DNA from: Paramecium tetraurelia
Taxonomy: Eukaryota; Ciliophora; Oligohymenophorea; Peniculida; Parameciidae
Assembly: GCF_000165425.1 (NCBI RefSeq)
Contig: NW_001798957.1
Location: 1-64,000, forward strand
Reading direction: 5' to 3'
DNA: 64,000 nt
How positions within the stretch are numbered: position 1 is the stretch's first letter; each line of letters opens with the position of its first letter. Of the stretch, positions 49,257 through 61,399 are shown one piece after another. Below the pieces are notes generated by a model. That model was not told where the DNA came from, ran no database searches, and saw only the letters and a program-made list of their open reading frames with translations. The position numbers were made by a program, and so were the translations under genes.

Positions 49257-50284
49257 ATGGCTGGAGAGAAAATTTCAGGATAGGGGAAACGCAAGTGCTA
49301 ACCAAGATGTCAAGAGCATTAGTTTAATCTCAATCCAAAAAATTAAAAGTGTTGGTTTAAGTCACCCACTAACATAGATTTCTGTCCCTTGTACAACGAT
49401 GCTGTAATAGATATATAATATAATGTATAGCTGGCCTGTTTTGAAAATATCGTTCCAGTCTTTAATTAAGATGAACAACAATGTTTGCCCGGTTTCATTT
49501 TAGAAGTGGACAGAGTAAGAATTGGCTGTCTAATATTTACATTAGAATGACTACTTGAGGAGCATGCAAAAATACAAAGAAGATCATCAAAGAAAGATCC
49601 AAGAATATACGATGAAGAAGACCAAATTGGTAATCGATTTAGTTAAGTTTAGTAAATTCCAAAACCCGGCCGCAAGCATAGGTATTGTGGAGTGTGTCGT
49701 AAACCTTATTAAGATTATTTGGAAGTAATGAAGATATTCCTAAAACATAGCATATAAAATCTTCGGATCACATAAATTGCTTTAACAGACATGATTTTGT
49801 CCATGTGATACTCAAAATAATAGATGAAGATTATAAATCAAGAGATGAAAATAAAAATTAAAACGATTCCAGCACTTACCCTGCCAAAGTCGTGATGCCT
49901 AAAAAAAGGGGTCCAAAGCCAAAAGTTCAAGTGGAACAAGGAGAACCTAAAAAGAGAGGAAGAAAACCTCTTGAACCTCAGCCCGCAAAGCGAATTAAAA
50001 CCCAACAAATGAGGGAAGTTATGATCCCAGTTAGACAATAACAACCTCATCCTCCTCCACCTCCACAGCCATTCTTTCCTTAGCCATACTACTTTCAATA
50101 CCATCCTTTGAATTAGATGATTCAATATGGGGCATTGCAAATACCACCACAATTTCGTGTTGGTTTCCCGTTCCAAATGCCAGTTGTCTCAGATATGTAA
50201 ATGGAAATGAAATGCGAAGATATGAGTAACTTATTCAATTACCTTAGTTATAGATGGCAAAATAGAGGATCGTCCTCAATTTGA
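49257..50284 (+). CDS. Dbf4-type zinc finger protein
   Basis: 315 residues, ATG 49257, introns 49515-49545, 49630-49652 and 49725-49750, TGA 50282-50284. The middle holds KHRYCGVCRKPYQDYLE|HIKSSDH, the CxxC...L..H..S..H pattern of the DBF-type zinc finger found in Dbf4, the activating subunit of the Cdc7 (DDK) replication kinase. Downstream are two AT-hook-like motifs (KKRGPKPK and KKRGRKPL) and a Pro/His-rich region. The N-terminal 90 residues are Cys-rich and have NLNPKNQKCWFKSP, which may correspond to motif N or another small fold. Likely a replication-initiation or chromatin factor; assignment rests on the zinc finger. 139 bp separate it from the divergent branching-enzyme gene. Confidence 0.75.
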
Positions 50285-50386
50285 TTGAATATTATAATAA
50301 TTATTATATTTCAACACCTAAATAAAACCATCCTAAATTCTCTCTTCACATAAAAAATCAACCTCAAACACTCCCTCACTTCATTA

Positions 50387-53232
50387 ATGTTTCATAAAAA
50401 CAACCAAAGTGCTGTCTACTCAAACAGCAGCATCCTACATAGAAAATAACTCTACTTATCCACTGAAACATTCATCTGGATGAACTTTGTCAATATCCTA
50501 ACAGGAATACTTCAAAATACTAAAACTCATCTCATTTTTGAACCTAATGCTATATATTTGGCAGGTATTTCACCCATTATGACATAGGCCATGATGAAGA
50601 TTAATTGCGAGTAGCCCAATTCAAAATCGAATACATTGCCTTCCAAGAGTTCAAAATGATCTATGTCATGAAGGATCAACGAACTATATACTCCTATAAA
50701 CCATATACTTCCATATTCTATTCCAAAAACTACAAGGACCTCTACTCTAAATATCGAGGAACTTGCTTATTTGTTAAGGACAAGCTGATAAAGGAACAGA
50801 AGCAATTGCAAGATTAAACTGGCTATTAAAAGGATTTTGATTTTGAGAAATATGAATCTTTTGTGATTGCCTGGGTTCCTAAGAAGAAAGAATAAAAAAT
50901 CTCTAAATTATTTCAAACTTGGATTGCTGAGTATAATCAATCTAATACCTTTACTCCAAAACTTGAATTAAGGCCGACAATGAATAAAGAATACTTTAAT
51001 GATGCTGACCCTCTCTAATAAATTGCCATGACTTATATTGATTTTATTCTTTTCTATTCTGAAAATGATGTAGAATAATTCCAATTGCAAAATAAAATTT
51101 TGATTAAATTGGTTGATGATGGAAGAAAAATTCAATTCAAAATCTATTCATCCAATCTACTTTATTGCCAATAGGCTTAACAAAATATTAATGATTTTTT
51201 GAATTAGCAATCTTTGGAAATATTCAATATGGAATTGTTTGATCTGTGTGAAGACTTTGACAAGTTCCTTTTTGATTTGGAAGGAATATTGAAGAAAAAA
51301 TGCAATTTGCCTGTCAGATTATATAAACTCGATTCGATTCTATCCTTAGTTAAAGAGATTGATCGAAAATTCGACACTTAAATTCAAAATTATGTTTACA
51401 GCCTCAGATTTAAGTAATGTTTATTTTATTCTAAACAACGAGAAAATACTCAAGCTTCAAAAGTTATTAAAGATATTGTTGAATTAAGGCTGAAATTTAA
51501 TTAAATAATGAAGAAGAAATAATTGGAGATGTCATATTTATCGTAATCATTCCAAAGTAATAAATCCTCATTGCTTAATACTCAATAATGCAAATCTTCT
51601 ATCCTGCCTTAAATAATTAAAGATAAAGAGTAATTAATCCCTTAGGAATACAGAGAGTAATCTATTCATCCAGACAGTACATCTAAATATCAATATGATA
51701 AAAATTCAAGTAGTTTTTCATTCGAACAAAAATCAAGAGTAACCAAAGAAAATATTTAATAGATTTAAAAAGGAACTATGAATGATTAATTTCAAAAAAA
51801 ATCAGATTATTCAAATGGGGGAACTTATAATTCAATGGAATCATTAAAAAAAAATTAAAATAGTTTCGATAGCATTGATAATAGTGATACGAATGAATTG
51901 CAAGAATTTTGCAATGATCTCAACTTAAAATCGCAAGTTCAAAATAAAAAGAACAAAATCTTTGAAGAAGAAAAGGTCTCTTAAATGATTTCAATCCATC
52001 ACATTTCACATCAATTTGTTAGGTAGATACTGTAAATAGGGTTTGATTAAAATTCAATTGTGTATAAATTAAAAGATTAGATGGTATTGCATTTAAAAGA
52101 TTGGGAATAAAGTTTAAGAGACTTTTTAATAAATTAAGATATCTAAATTAATGATTTAGAGTTTATTGTTGCTGATGATTAAATAACAATAAATACTAAA
52201 TTGAATTATCAATATGTTTCTGCTATTTGCGATTAATTTTTTTCAGGTACAACTTGCTTCGTTGTACGATTAAATTAAAATTCTTTGGATTTTAGAGATG
52301 AATTAAAGGACTCTTATGAAATAGAATCAAAGCAAACATAATACTAATAGATTGGATTAATTACAAAAAAATAATATGAATAATTGCAGGTTGATGAAAA
52401 GGGTAAGTATTTGGCTATGGAGATATAAAATTATATGTACTTTGAAAAAAATATCTAATAAAGAATTAATTAATTCATCAATAAAACAGAGTTAGATGAA
52501 CCTCAACCTATATCTGAATTGGGTAAGATGATAATTGTATTGTCACAATCGTAATTAAATTACTTAGAAGAAAATTATCAGGAACCATTATGCAATAGAT
52601 TGATTAAATTTGGAAAATACCTATCAAACGCATTTTATTTTGTGGAGATAGAAAACAATAAAAAATAGTTTTATGAGGAAGCATAAGATTAGCTTAAAAA
52701 AATAGGTTATGAAATGGTGGAAGATTATTGTAATAGAAAAAAGTAGAAATACAAGAATTAGCAGATAATTCAATTAAAATAAAATAGCTGGAAGTTATGC
52801 ATATATTCTAATATAAATAAGTTTTATACTAAATTAATAAATGATCTATTAGAAATCAAATTAAATGAGAAGGAATATCTCTAAATATTTTAAGGAGGCT
52901 TAAAGCTATCTGAGCTTTAAATAGATTTGGGGAAATTTTAAGTAAAGCATGAGAAGGACATAGGCATATTGGAATAAATATTATTGGGGGAGTAAAATTG
53001 TAATTATTATAATTTAATCGATTAAGATAAATGTGCATCTCAAAAAATAGATCAGTTTACACCAGGAAATTATTTGACTATAGTTGTTAGATCAGATCAA
53101 TTACCTATAGAAAACACAAATCACCTTCAACCTGATACGACTCTCATCAGGTAATTTATTTAATATTATAATTTAAGAGGTTATTATGAAGTACAAGGTA
53201 ATCATATCAAATAATAACAATAAAACTGTTGA
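50387..53232 (+). CDS. Large protein of unknown function, 940 residues
   Basis: ATG 50387, one 23-nt intron at 50565-50587 (without it the frame appears shifted), TGA 53230-53232. The first 230 residues are compact, with aromatic-rich strands (FKMIYVMKDQRTIYSYKPY). Then follow helical stretches, a Ser/Gln/Asn-rich linker (about residues 380-500), and a long helical C-terminal half (IGLITKKQYEQLQVDEKG, LCNRLIKFGKYLSNAFYF). Overall acidic to neutral with no membrane segment. No family recognised; probably ciliate-specific. Codon use and intact frame over 2.8 kb say it is real. Confidence 0.8.
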
Positions 53233-53815
53233 AATTATATATATATATATATGCATATATTTTAATTTTTATAAATATTTTACTTTAAACATAAAATTGG
53301 TTAATTAAAATTCTTAACTTTGATATTGAATTAAACATAGATTGATATGTTTTGTGTATACAAAATAATTGCAGTTGAGATGATATAATTTATACATTAA
53401 TTATACATTCTTTATACTACAACTTATAGAGGAAGGAAACTTGCTTTTAACAATGTTAAAAATTGTGTAACATGGTTGGCAGTGATTTACAATGAAAAAT
53501 CTCCATTTCAACAATTCTAATATCTACTCTATTCTTGCCAATACAATTATATGTTAAAGATTTTTTATTTCTAATCTCAATGTTATGTTATAGAAGGACA
53601 ATTAATATTTTTGATTAATAGATTTTCTGAATAATCTATTTTAGAATATTTTATAGGTATTGCATTACTATAATATGCTTCAATCATTTATTCCAAATTG
53701 AATAGATTTTAGAAAACATAGATTTTAATAGATTGAGGACTATTAAACATACTCAATATATAATAAGTGTTTATTATGAATATCCATATATTTTATATTT
53801 TATAATTAATTATTA
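53233..53815. other. Intergenic, with short (TA)n run
   Basis: A run of alternating T and A at 53236-53252 followed by GCATATAT. The remaining about 550 bp are AT-rich without a supported gene. Confidence 0.5.
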
Positions 53816-54369
53816 ATGTCTGGTAGTGACTCAGAACTTGAGATGGTACCTTTTGAGGTAGCAAAGTAAGCAGAGGTTCAAAGAAAAAGATAAGTGGCTG
53901 AATAGAAAACATAGGCAAACATGAAGAAACAATAGTAGAAGGAATAGATTAAGCAAAAAATTAAAAATGATAAGGAAATACAATTGAAAGCTAAACAAAA
54001 AAATTTATTTGAAGAAGAACCTCCTGAATAAAGTAGCAGCACTTAGTCACATTTCACTAATAATAAAATTGATGAATCATTCCAAAGGAATTTGAATGAA
54101 AAATTATCTGAAAAAGTTATTAAATCCATTAAAATGCCACAAATATAATAAGCAACTACTATTCCAATTGAAATCAAATCTAAAAAAAGTATGCAGTGTC
54201 CATTATCATAGTCATCAAAAGATTTAATGAAAAAGTTACAATAGAAACATTAGGAAGAGATATAAATCACAAGCAAAACTCGTAATAATCACTAAATTTC
54301 CTGAAATAGCATTTGGTTGATAAGCAGTAAAGAGTTCCGATTTCCAAGATAATTCCTAAAAAAATTTGA
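53816..54369 (+). CDS. Lys/Gln-rich protein of unknown function, 176 residues
   Basis: ATG 53816, one 23-nt intron at 54189-54211, TGA 54367-54369. Highly charged: an N-terminal helix (EVAKQAEVQRKRQVAEQ), an acidic patch, and a conserved-looking C-terminus RFNEKVTIETLGRDINHK...NFLKQHLVDKQQRVPISK ending in KIIPKKI. The composition would suit a nucleolar or ribosome-assembly factor, but no family was recognised. The intron is needed to bring the C-terminal block into frame. Confidence 0.65.
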
Positions 54370-54410
54370 GTTGTCCTTAGTTTTGTTTAATATTTATTTT
54401 GATTAATATT

Positions 54411-54811
54411 ATGTCTGAATAACTAGAACAAACAGAACTGTTGGAGAGACATATAAAGAATATTACTTTTGGTTTGATTATAAGCTAGAAAAGCTTCCTC
54501 CTCAAGATGCAATTATGTTAGACTTTGTAGTTTGTTAAAACTGTCAAGATTATGCTTGGTGTATGCATCATGATGAAGAAAATATATAAAGTTATTCATT
54601 GATTTGTTAATAATGTAGTTATTAATTTATTACTTATAGTGATTGAAAGTTCTATCCAAAACAGTATTTGTACTTTTAGTTAAGGAATCATACCAAGTAC
54701 AAGATCTTTCGAGATTATACATAAAGGTTAATAGAATATTCATAATATTTAGAGGTGCTCATTTATTCAAAATTGATAACTAATTATTTCCACATCTTCT
54801 ATTTTACTTGA
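54411..54811 (+). pseudogene. SelW/Rdx-like thioredoxin-fold fragment, frame unresolved
   Basis: A block VVCQNCQDYAWCMHHDEEN, then after a possible 25-nt intron a C-terminal SFEIIHK..VLIYSKLITN, recalls small selenoprotein-W/Rdx-like proteins (Cys pair near the N-terminus, GxFEV...G..IYSK near the end). The ATG at 54411 is in another frame from the Cys block, and the last residues are split between two frames around 54760-54800. No combination of normal introns I tried joins all parts. Either a degraded gene or one with a missed exon. Confidence 0.35.
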
Positions 54812-54960
54812 AAGACTCAAATGTTTCTAGATGACTTCGAGAATAATAAAGATGTTACTAAATGGTTAACAAAAAGGAAGTTAAGTATAAATTAAGGAGT
54901 GAAATTATAATTATTCTAGCCTCTAAAATTGAAGCTTGAAAGGGAAACTTTCAAATTTAT

Positions 54961-55365
54961 ATGAATAAAAGAGAACAAGTGGAAAAAGATAGAAATAATT
55001 AAAAGAGAAGAAAAAGAATAAGTAGATAAGAACAATTACAAAAGGAAAAAGAAGAGAAATATAAAGAATAGAATGAATAAGAAAAAAGATTAGCTTAGCA
55101 GAAAGAAGATGATGATAGATTATTGGATCAAATAAGAAGGGTGAAATTTTTAGGGAACAATAATAGAATCAATAGGAGACTAACAAAGAAGAATAAAATA
55201 AGTAAGGAGGATGAATAAATAAATTAATATCATTATCATAATATTTAATATGTTAAGTTTAATGATGTTAAGTGGTATTTCTTGAAAATACGTGAATTTC
55301 ATTCACATCACTTATAGATATAATACTAATTGGAGACAACTTATATTATTATTTTGCTTTTTTGA
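54961..55365 (+). CDS. Coiled-coil ORF, 134 residues, may be partial
   Basis: From ATG 54961 to TGA 55363-55365 the frame is open; its first 75 residues are a highly charged helix (KEKEEKYKEQNEQEKRLAQQ, DDDRLLDQIRRVKFLG). The upstream piece in another frame (KWKKIEIIKREEKEQ) continues the same coiled-coil style, so the true gene may extend upstream through a frame change near 55020. The C-terminal 40 residues look non-coding. No function assigned. Confidence 0.4.
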
Positions 55366-55374
55366 TATAATTTT

Positions 55375-56076
55375 TCAAGATTCTTTCCATTAATTCAAAG
55401 CATCTGAATTGAGGCATCCTTGATAAAATTTATTTAAATATTTTATTGGAGGTCCAACATCTTATAATCTCTCTGATCCTAATAGTTGATCGAAAAATTC
55501 AAAGCTAGTTAGATACTCAATTGATATTTTATTAATCAAAGGATCTTGGAGCATTTCTCTTAAAGTTTTCAAAGAAGGTGACTTTTTGGCAAATTTAGAA
55601 ATTTTCTTCTTGATCTAAGGGTTTTGTTTTGGGTTTTTCAGGCTCAGACTTTCTAACTGATTTAAAATTATTTTAGCATAGAGTTTGGGCAAATTTTTGG
55701 TTTCGGATTATTTTGTCTGTTCCTTCTTTTCACTTCTTCCAACAATAGGCCCCTATTTAAATTCTTCTTAAGGTTTTTTAGATCTATTTTTTTTAATATT
55801 AGTTTTATTTCCAATATTATCTGTACTTTTTTATGATTATGGTGAATTTTCTTGATCCTAGCCTTAATCTGAGTCGAATTCAAGCCTCTTGATGCTTCTT
55901 TCTATATTGGTTTAACCTTAAAACTGTTCATTGAATGAATTGAATTCAAAATTCTCATTTTATTAAGAAAGATCATTGTTGTTTTACTCAAATTCTTGAT
56001 CATATAGAATTCTCTCGTCATTTTCATTGTAAAAACTATTTTATGGATAGTAGCTTTCTTCCTTATATTAATGCAT
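55375..56076 (-). CDS. Unknown protein, 233 residues
   Basis: Single exon, ATG 56076, TGA 55377-55375. The N-terminal half is disordered and rich in Asn, Gln, Glu and Ser (QNSFYNENDERILYDQEFEQ). The C-terminal half is helical and more conserved-looking (SPSLKTLREMLQDPLINKIS, FEFFDQLLGSERLQDVGPP). It may be a short adaptor. No family recognised; its stop is 9 bp from that of the convergent coiled-coil ORF. Confidence 0.7.
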
Positions 56077-56630
56077 TTAAAGAATAAAAATTAAAATACT
56101 TCAGAGTGAATAATATTAAGATTGCTTGATAATATAATAATAATAATAGATAAGATATCAGTTGAATTATTGTCTCCAAGTTTTAATTAATAATTTTTTT
56201 TGAAGTAATTTAACCAAAAATTATATTGTGATCATTATTCTATTTGTACACAAGTAATACAAAAAGAACTAACACTAAAATAAAATCAAATTCTTATTAT
56301 AATATATATTATTTCAGTTAGCTCACTTTAATAAACTATTGTTATTACCTTATTTAAAAGGTTCTAGCTTTTTTAATGTTTTATAATTATTGAAGAATAA
56401 ATAAAATTATATTCTAATTATTATCAAAATAATAATTTAAGAAGATTAATAATTAGAACATTGAAATGGAAAGGTTGAGCTAATCTACTGTCTCTTATCC
56501 TCTTTATTATATGTATATTGTAAAATAGTTGCAAAGATTCTAATTGAGATCTTTTTTTTTTAATTATTTTTTAGTTGAGTCATCTTTATAACTCATAAAT
56601 ATAAAATGTACAATAAATAATCATATTGAA
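56077..56630. other. AT-rich gap
   Basis: No frame with protein character on either strand; long A- and T-runs. Confidence 0.45.
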
Positions 56631-57472
56631 AGGTAATTGCATAGATTTTGGATATCAGCTAAACAATCTGCTTCAAATTAAGATGTTAATATGTCGGATA
56701 TCAATTAAAAACTAGAAAAATATTGCAAAGCTAGCTGTTTAGCTTGAATGTCCTCTTTAAGTTTTTATAGATTATTCAAGGTTTTCTTATCGAGCAATCT
56801 TCTAAAATTTTGGTTTTGCTCAAAAATATTCTTATAATTGGTTTCTTAATAAATGCAACTATTATTTACTAATATGATTTAACAAGAGACAAGCAATTTG
56901 GCGATACCTTAACTTCCTTGAAGTTGATTTGGATGTATTAAATATTGGTAGCATGATATATTTATAATTTTGTGATATGAAAATAATTGGAATTTAAAAA
57001 GTAAATGTCATTATTCTATTTATCAACTTAATTAAAAAATCAGAAAGATTTTTGCTTAAAGTCTACAAGAATAATCTAATATAAAATATTTAAGATAAAA
57101 GGTGCATTCAACCTGAACTTAATATTTGTAAATGAGAATATATCTGAAGGCTTCACATGCATACTTTATAGTGAGTAGAGAATGAGATTGGAATTTTTCA
57201 TATTTTCTTACATTAACGATTATTAATTCATGGATTATGGTGGGGCTACTTTTCTAAGAAAATAATAGAATAATCTGATGACTTGGATGAACTGTATAAA
57301 AATTATTAATATTTTATAAATTTTCTACAATATCCTCTCTGATTGGAATCAAAACTTATATTTCCAATACATAGTCATATTTTGATGGCATTGATTTCAA
57401 TCTGCACTATGTAAATTCTTCAAAGTATTTGAAAACTGGCAATTATTTTGTACTTCATTCTTGGTTACACAT
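56631..57472 (-). pseudogene. Unidentified minus-strand coding relic
   Basis: One minus-strand frame has coding character over most of this stretch: first FKYFEEFTQCRLKSMPSKYD and a following strand-rich part, later NQLQGSQGIAKLLV and a C-terminal helix LLDKKTLNNLQKLKEDIQAK, ending TGA 56633-56631. An ATG at 57472 can join the frame through a 33-nt intron that removes one TGA. Two further in-frame TGAs about 57040-57025 remain, so it is either two short genes or, more likely, a decaying one. Family unknown. Confidence 0.4.
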
Positions 57473-57632
57473 AAATTAAATGTTGATCGAAAAATCTTTA
57501 ACATTTAATTTGCAATTAAACAAATATAATTAATTAAATGATATGATTTAAATGTGAAGTAGTGAGAATAAAGTGATAAATATCAATAAATGATACCATA
57601 TTATTTATCTAATTATAAAACATATAAATTTT

Positions 57633-59564
57633 TCATTTTCCAATTATATCTAAAATTGCTTACAAACTATTGCTAATACCTCTATTCTCGTTCAGAGGTA
57701 TTGATTTAAGATTGATTTAATATTTATTCAATATTTTCTTTTTATATACTGTTTGAGTTACTACATCAAGCCTAATATCAAAGTGGCAGGATCCATCAAT
57801 TTCAATAAAAGTATTACCTATTTCATCCTTTCTATCTATTGTAGCATCATCATATTTATTTTATTTAACCTCCAGAAATTCTGTCTACAAGTCATTACTT
57901 TTTTGCATTTATTTTAATTCTTATATATCTAATTTCTCAATATTAATATCCCAAATTCTATAATCAATAAGATAACATCCGACACGACTTTCTTTGATAT
58001 ACTTCAATAAACCTTGTTTTTCAAATAGGAATAAGTTGTATTCAAAGTTGTTTTCCATAAATCCTTAAAAATACTTGAATTACCTCTAAAATTAAAAATT
58101 CGAGATGAATTTTTCCATTTAATCTTTTTTTATAGTTTCAATTAATTTAATTTATATTTTCTTGTCATCATAATAGGCCTAAAGCACCTTAGCTATTGGA
58201 AATTAATCTTCTAATAATTATAAAGCGATAACAAATTAAAGGTGCTTTGAAATGTTTAGAGTTTGGATTTCATGAGCATGAATATTGATAAGGGCTGTTA
58301 AACAATCATTAATTTATTAATGAAATTAATGAGAGTATTTTTCAATGCAATATAAGAATGATACACTATCTTCTAAGATCATATGAAAATTTTAGATTTT
58401 ATTTTTAACCTTCTCCAGGATTAATTTTTCAGACTCGAATAAGCTTGCCATATTGATGATATCTATTAGGGATTCATTTGTAAAATGTTCGATATTATTA
58501 AGGATAAATCTTTCATATTATTTAATTGGCTATAAAAATTTCTATCTCACTTCACTATTAATCTGTGATGGAATGTAAAGCAATGTTTTGATACCTAATA
58601 TAGATTTTTATAAATCTTTGTCTTCCATTTGAAAGTATTCATCAAATTATTCTTTCAAAGCAATTACTATTTAATATTAATATAAGATTTGATTCATGGG
58701 ACTTTTCAAATATTTTGATAAAAGCGACAATAATGAACTTGTACTATATATTTTTAGATCTTTAACAATTTATTCTATACATTCTTTATCATTAAATCGA
58801 AACTGCCCTAAGGCAATTAGGACTTTAGCCTATTAGTCTTCTTTCAGTTTATGAAAATCAGATTTAATTCTGTCTACTATTTATTTGTTCTCCAATAACT
58901 ATATACTAAATTACACTAATTGCTTATTTGATCCAGAAACTAGACTCCACAATAGAAATTGAATGTCAAAAATGCTGAAAGTTGAAAAGTCCTATTGGGT
59001 TAATAATGTATCCACTACTTTATCAACATACTCAGGTTTAATTTCATATTGATTTATTAATGCTATAAAGTGGGTTATATTTTATGGGGTCTAATCCTTT
59101 AGAAATTTTGGTAAGCGATGAATTAAGAAATTGCTACATTGTTGATATACAATAATATCATTCTTATTTTATAAGTAGTTTTTTCTTCTGAGTTGTCCAA
59201 AGATGTATGCTAGCTAAGCAAGGCAGAAAGAATTATTAAAATTTTTATTTTCCTTTAATAATTTAGTCAATCTGTTCCCAATTTATTACCAAAATTCTTT
59301 ATTATTACATTCATTTTGCAAGTAGAAATACATTATACTTTTTATAGCATGGAAGGAGTTGAACTTAGGGATATTCGTGAGAATATCTTTATACAATCCT
59401 TTGACAATGTCATCTTTGCAATCAAGTCCTTTGCATGATTCTCTTAGATTTTCTATTTAAGACTGATTGAGTTTAAATAATTGATTTTTGAGATCGACCT
59501 CTAAGAATCTGGTGTTTACATTGGCAAAATATGCAAAACGAAATCTACATATTAGTGAGCGCAT
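57633..59564 (-). CDS. RAP-domain-like mitochondrial protein, 643 residues
   Basis: Single exon of 1932 bp, ATG 59564, TGA 57635-57633. The N-terminus MRSLICRFRFAYFANVNTRF is Arg/aromatic-rich with no acid, typical of a mitochondrial presequence. About 500 residues of repeated helical pairs follow (QQDFSTFSIFDIQFLLWSL, LQKSILGIKTLLYI, ESLIDIINMASLFE), like FASTK- or OPR-type helical repeat proteins of organelle RNA metabolism. Near the C-terminus, TFIEIDGSCHFDIRL resembles the EIDGPSHF core of the RAP domain. Inferred role: processing or stability of mitochondrial RNAs. Its start is 14 bp from the stop of the upstream gene on the same strand. Confidence 0.75.
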
Positions 59565-59578
59565 ATTAAATTTAATAA

Positions 59579-61349
59579 TCATTATTATTTAACTACTTTT
59601 CTTAAGGCGTAACAAATTTTATGTTCTAAAGTGGTCTCAATGTCCACATCGACCTCGAAAGTCTTTCCTTACAGCGGGAATTTGATCCTATACTTAACTG
59701 TTAGAAGTCTAAACAGGAACAGATAATCTTTATTTTTGTCATAGGCTTCTGCCTCCTTCTTTTAAACGGTAAAGGCTAAAGTCCCTTCTAGCCATTTATT
59801 AATATTATTTCTGAAATCCATATCATGTTTCAGCAATTTACCCATTGCTAATTCCACTTTCTAGAGTAATCCATTCTGAACTTTTGCATCTATAAGGATT
59901 GGCACAGAATGTCTTAAAGCCTTTCTCAATTTGGCATAAGTTTCCAAAGCTAGCCACAATCCTTTGCTAGATTTTTGTTACATTTCTTTAAGAGATTCAA
60001 AGAATAGAACGAAAGAGTTGAGTTTTTTATTATTCGCTTTATTAACACTTTTGACAAAGATATCAAAAACAACATTAGATATCGCATCTCTGGCAAACGT
60101 AATGGCAGCCACAAATGAATCTATAAAATATGTAGTTACTCTCATATCAGTTCCTCCACTTACAACTACACTTTTACCAAGATTTGAATTCTCTTCAACC
60201 ATGGCTTTATTCTATTTGTTTCTTGCTTTTAATTCCATTTTTGCTTTCCAGAGATTAAGACACAGTTATTTTAATGATTTTGCATGATTTCTTTCAAATA
60301 AATCCAAACAAGCATCTATCTTGATATGGAATTTTTCAGCCCATGCTGGTGGCATTCTAGGCTCCATACCACCTGATTAGACACTAATTTACTATGGCAT
60401 AGCAGGTTTCTAGAAATGATATGATAAAATACTGCATCCTCTCTAACTTTGGCTATCTCTTCCTATTTAAATCTATTGTCTCTTGCCAACATGCTCAATT
60501 CTTAGGCGTAACTTCTATTCAAATCTAAAATACGTCTAACTTCATGTTCTAAGATTCTGATCTTATCAAATGCATCTACTAATTCATTGTCTTTGAGATA
60601 AAGGGCTTCAGCAAATTGTTTATCAAGTGCTTCTAATTTAAGTACTTTTTCTCTCAATTCTGCTTCCAATCTTGCAGTTTGATGATCAAGTGTAAATCTT
60701 AAGGATGCTATTTCCTCATCAGCCTTTCTTTTCAATTCAGTTAATTCATTAATTCTTTTTCTCTAATCTTAGATCTCCGCATTCTTATCATTGAGTTGCT
60801 GAGTCAAGCTTTGGACATCAAAATTGTATTGTTTATCACCCAGTTCTAATTTATTAAGCAAAAGATCTCTATCCAGTATGAGATTTTGCACATCATTTTT
60901 AATTTCAAATTGCTTTTCATATGTTTTTTCAGCATTTAGATTTGATTCTTGTGTTTTCTTTTTGATAGTTTCGAATTGAGCAGTTTGTTGTTGATAGATG
61001 GTGTATAATTTCTTTAATTGATCCTTGTACATCTATAATTCATAGGCTACTTTTTGATAATCTGCTTCAAATCCCTGTTTGGCATGTTCGGATACATCCA
61101 AGTCATGTTATAATTGCTATTATGATTAGGGTTATGTACTTGGATATAGTCGTTCATTTTTTAGATCTGATAATTGTATTGTTCTTCTCTTTCCTCGAAT
61201 TCTCGATACCTATCATCTTAATAATCTGGTTGATTGAGTTGTTGGGTTGATTGTTGGTATTGCTGAGGTATTGGATATTGTGGATATTATTTTTTGGTGA
61301 CATATGGAGAATTGTCATAACGTTGAACACCTGTAGGGGATGTAGACAT
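59579..61349 (-). CDS. Long coiled-coil protein, 574 residues
   Basis: ATG 61349, introns 61117-61139 and 60410-60432, TGA 59581-59579. After a Tyr/Gln/Pro-rich head (about 60 residues) comes a nearly unbroken coiled coil of some 230 residues (EFEEREEQYNYQIQKMNDYI, LERD-like heptads, ELTELKRKADEEIASLRF, KVLKLEALDKQFAEALYLKD), then a globular C-terminal half (PRMPPAWAEKFHIKIDACLD, TYFIDSFVAAITFARDAIS, FRNNINKWLEGTLAFT). The layout suits a basal-body, cortical or ciliary structural protein. No exact family recognised. Confidence 0.82.
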
Positions 61350-61399
61350 TTTAAATTCTGTCTGTTATTTAAATAAAATTCTAGAATAAATTAAAATTA

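Noticed and set aside
50565-50587. A frameshift near the start of the large unknown gene
   Set aside because: A 23-nt intron starting at 50565 joins both frames.
53236-53260. Alternating TA run as a possible origin, attachment site or eliminated-sequence boundary
   Set aside because: Simple low-complexity DNA of a kind common in this genome; no flanking TA-bounded inverted repeat of the type seen at internal eliminated sequences was recognised.
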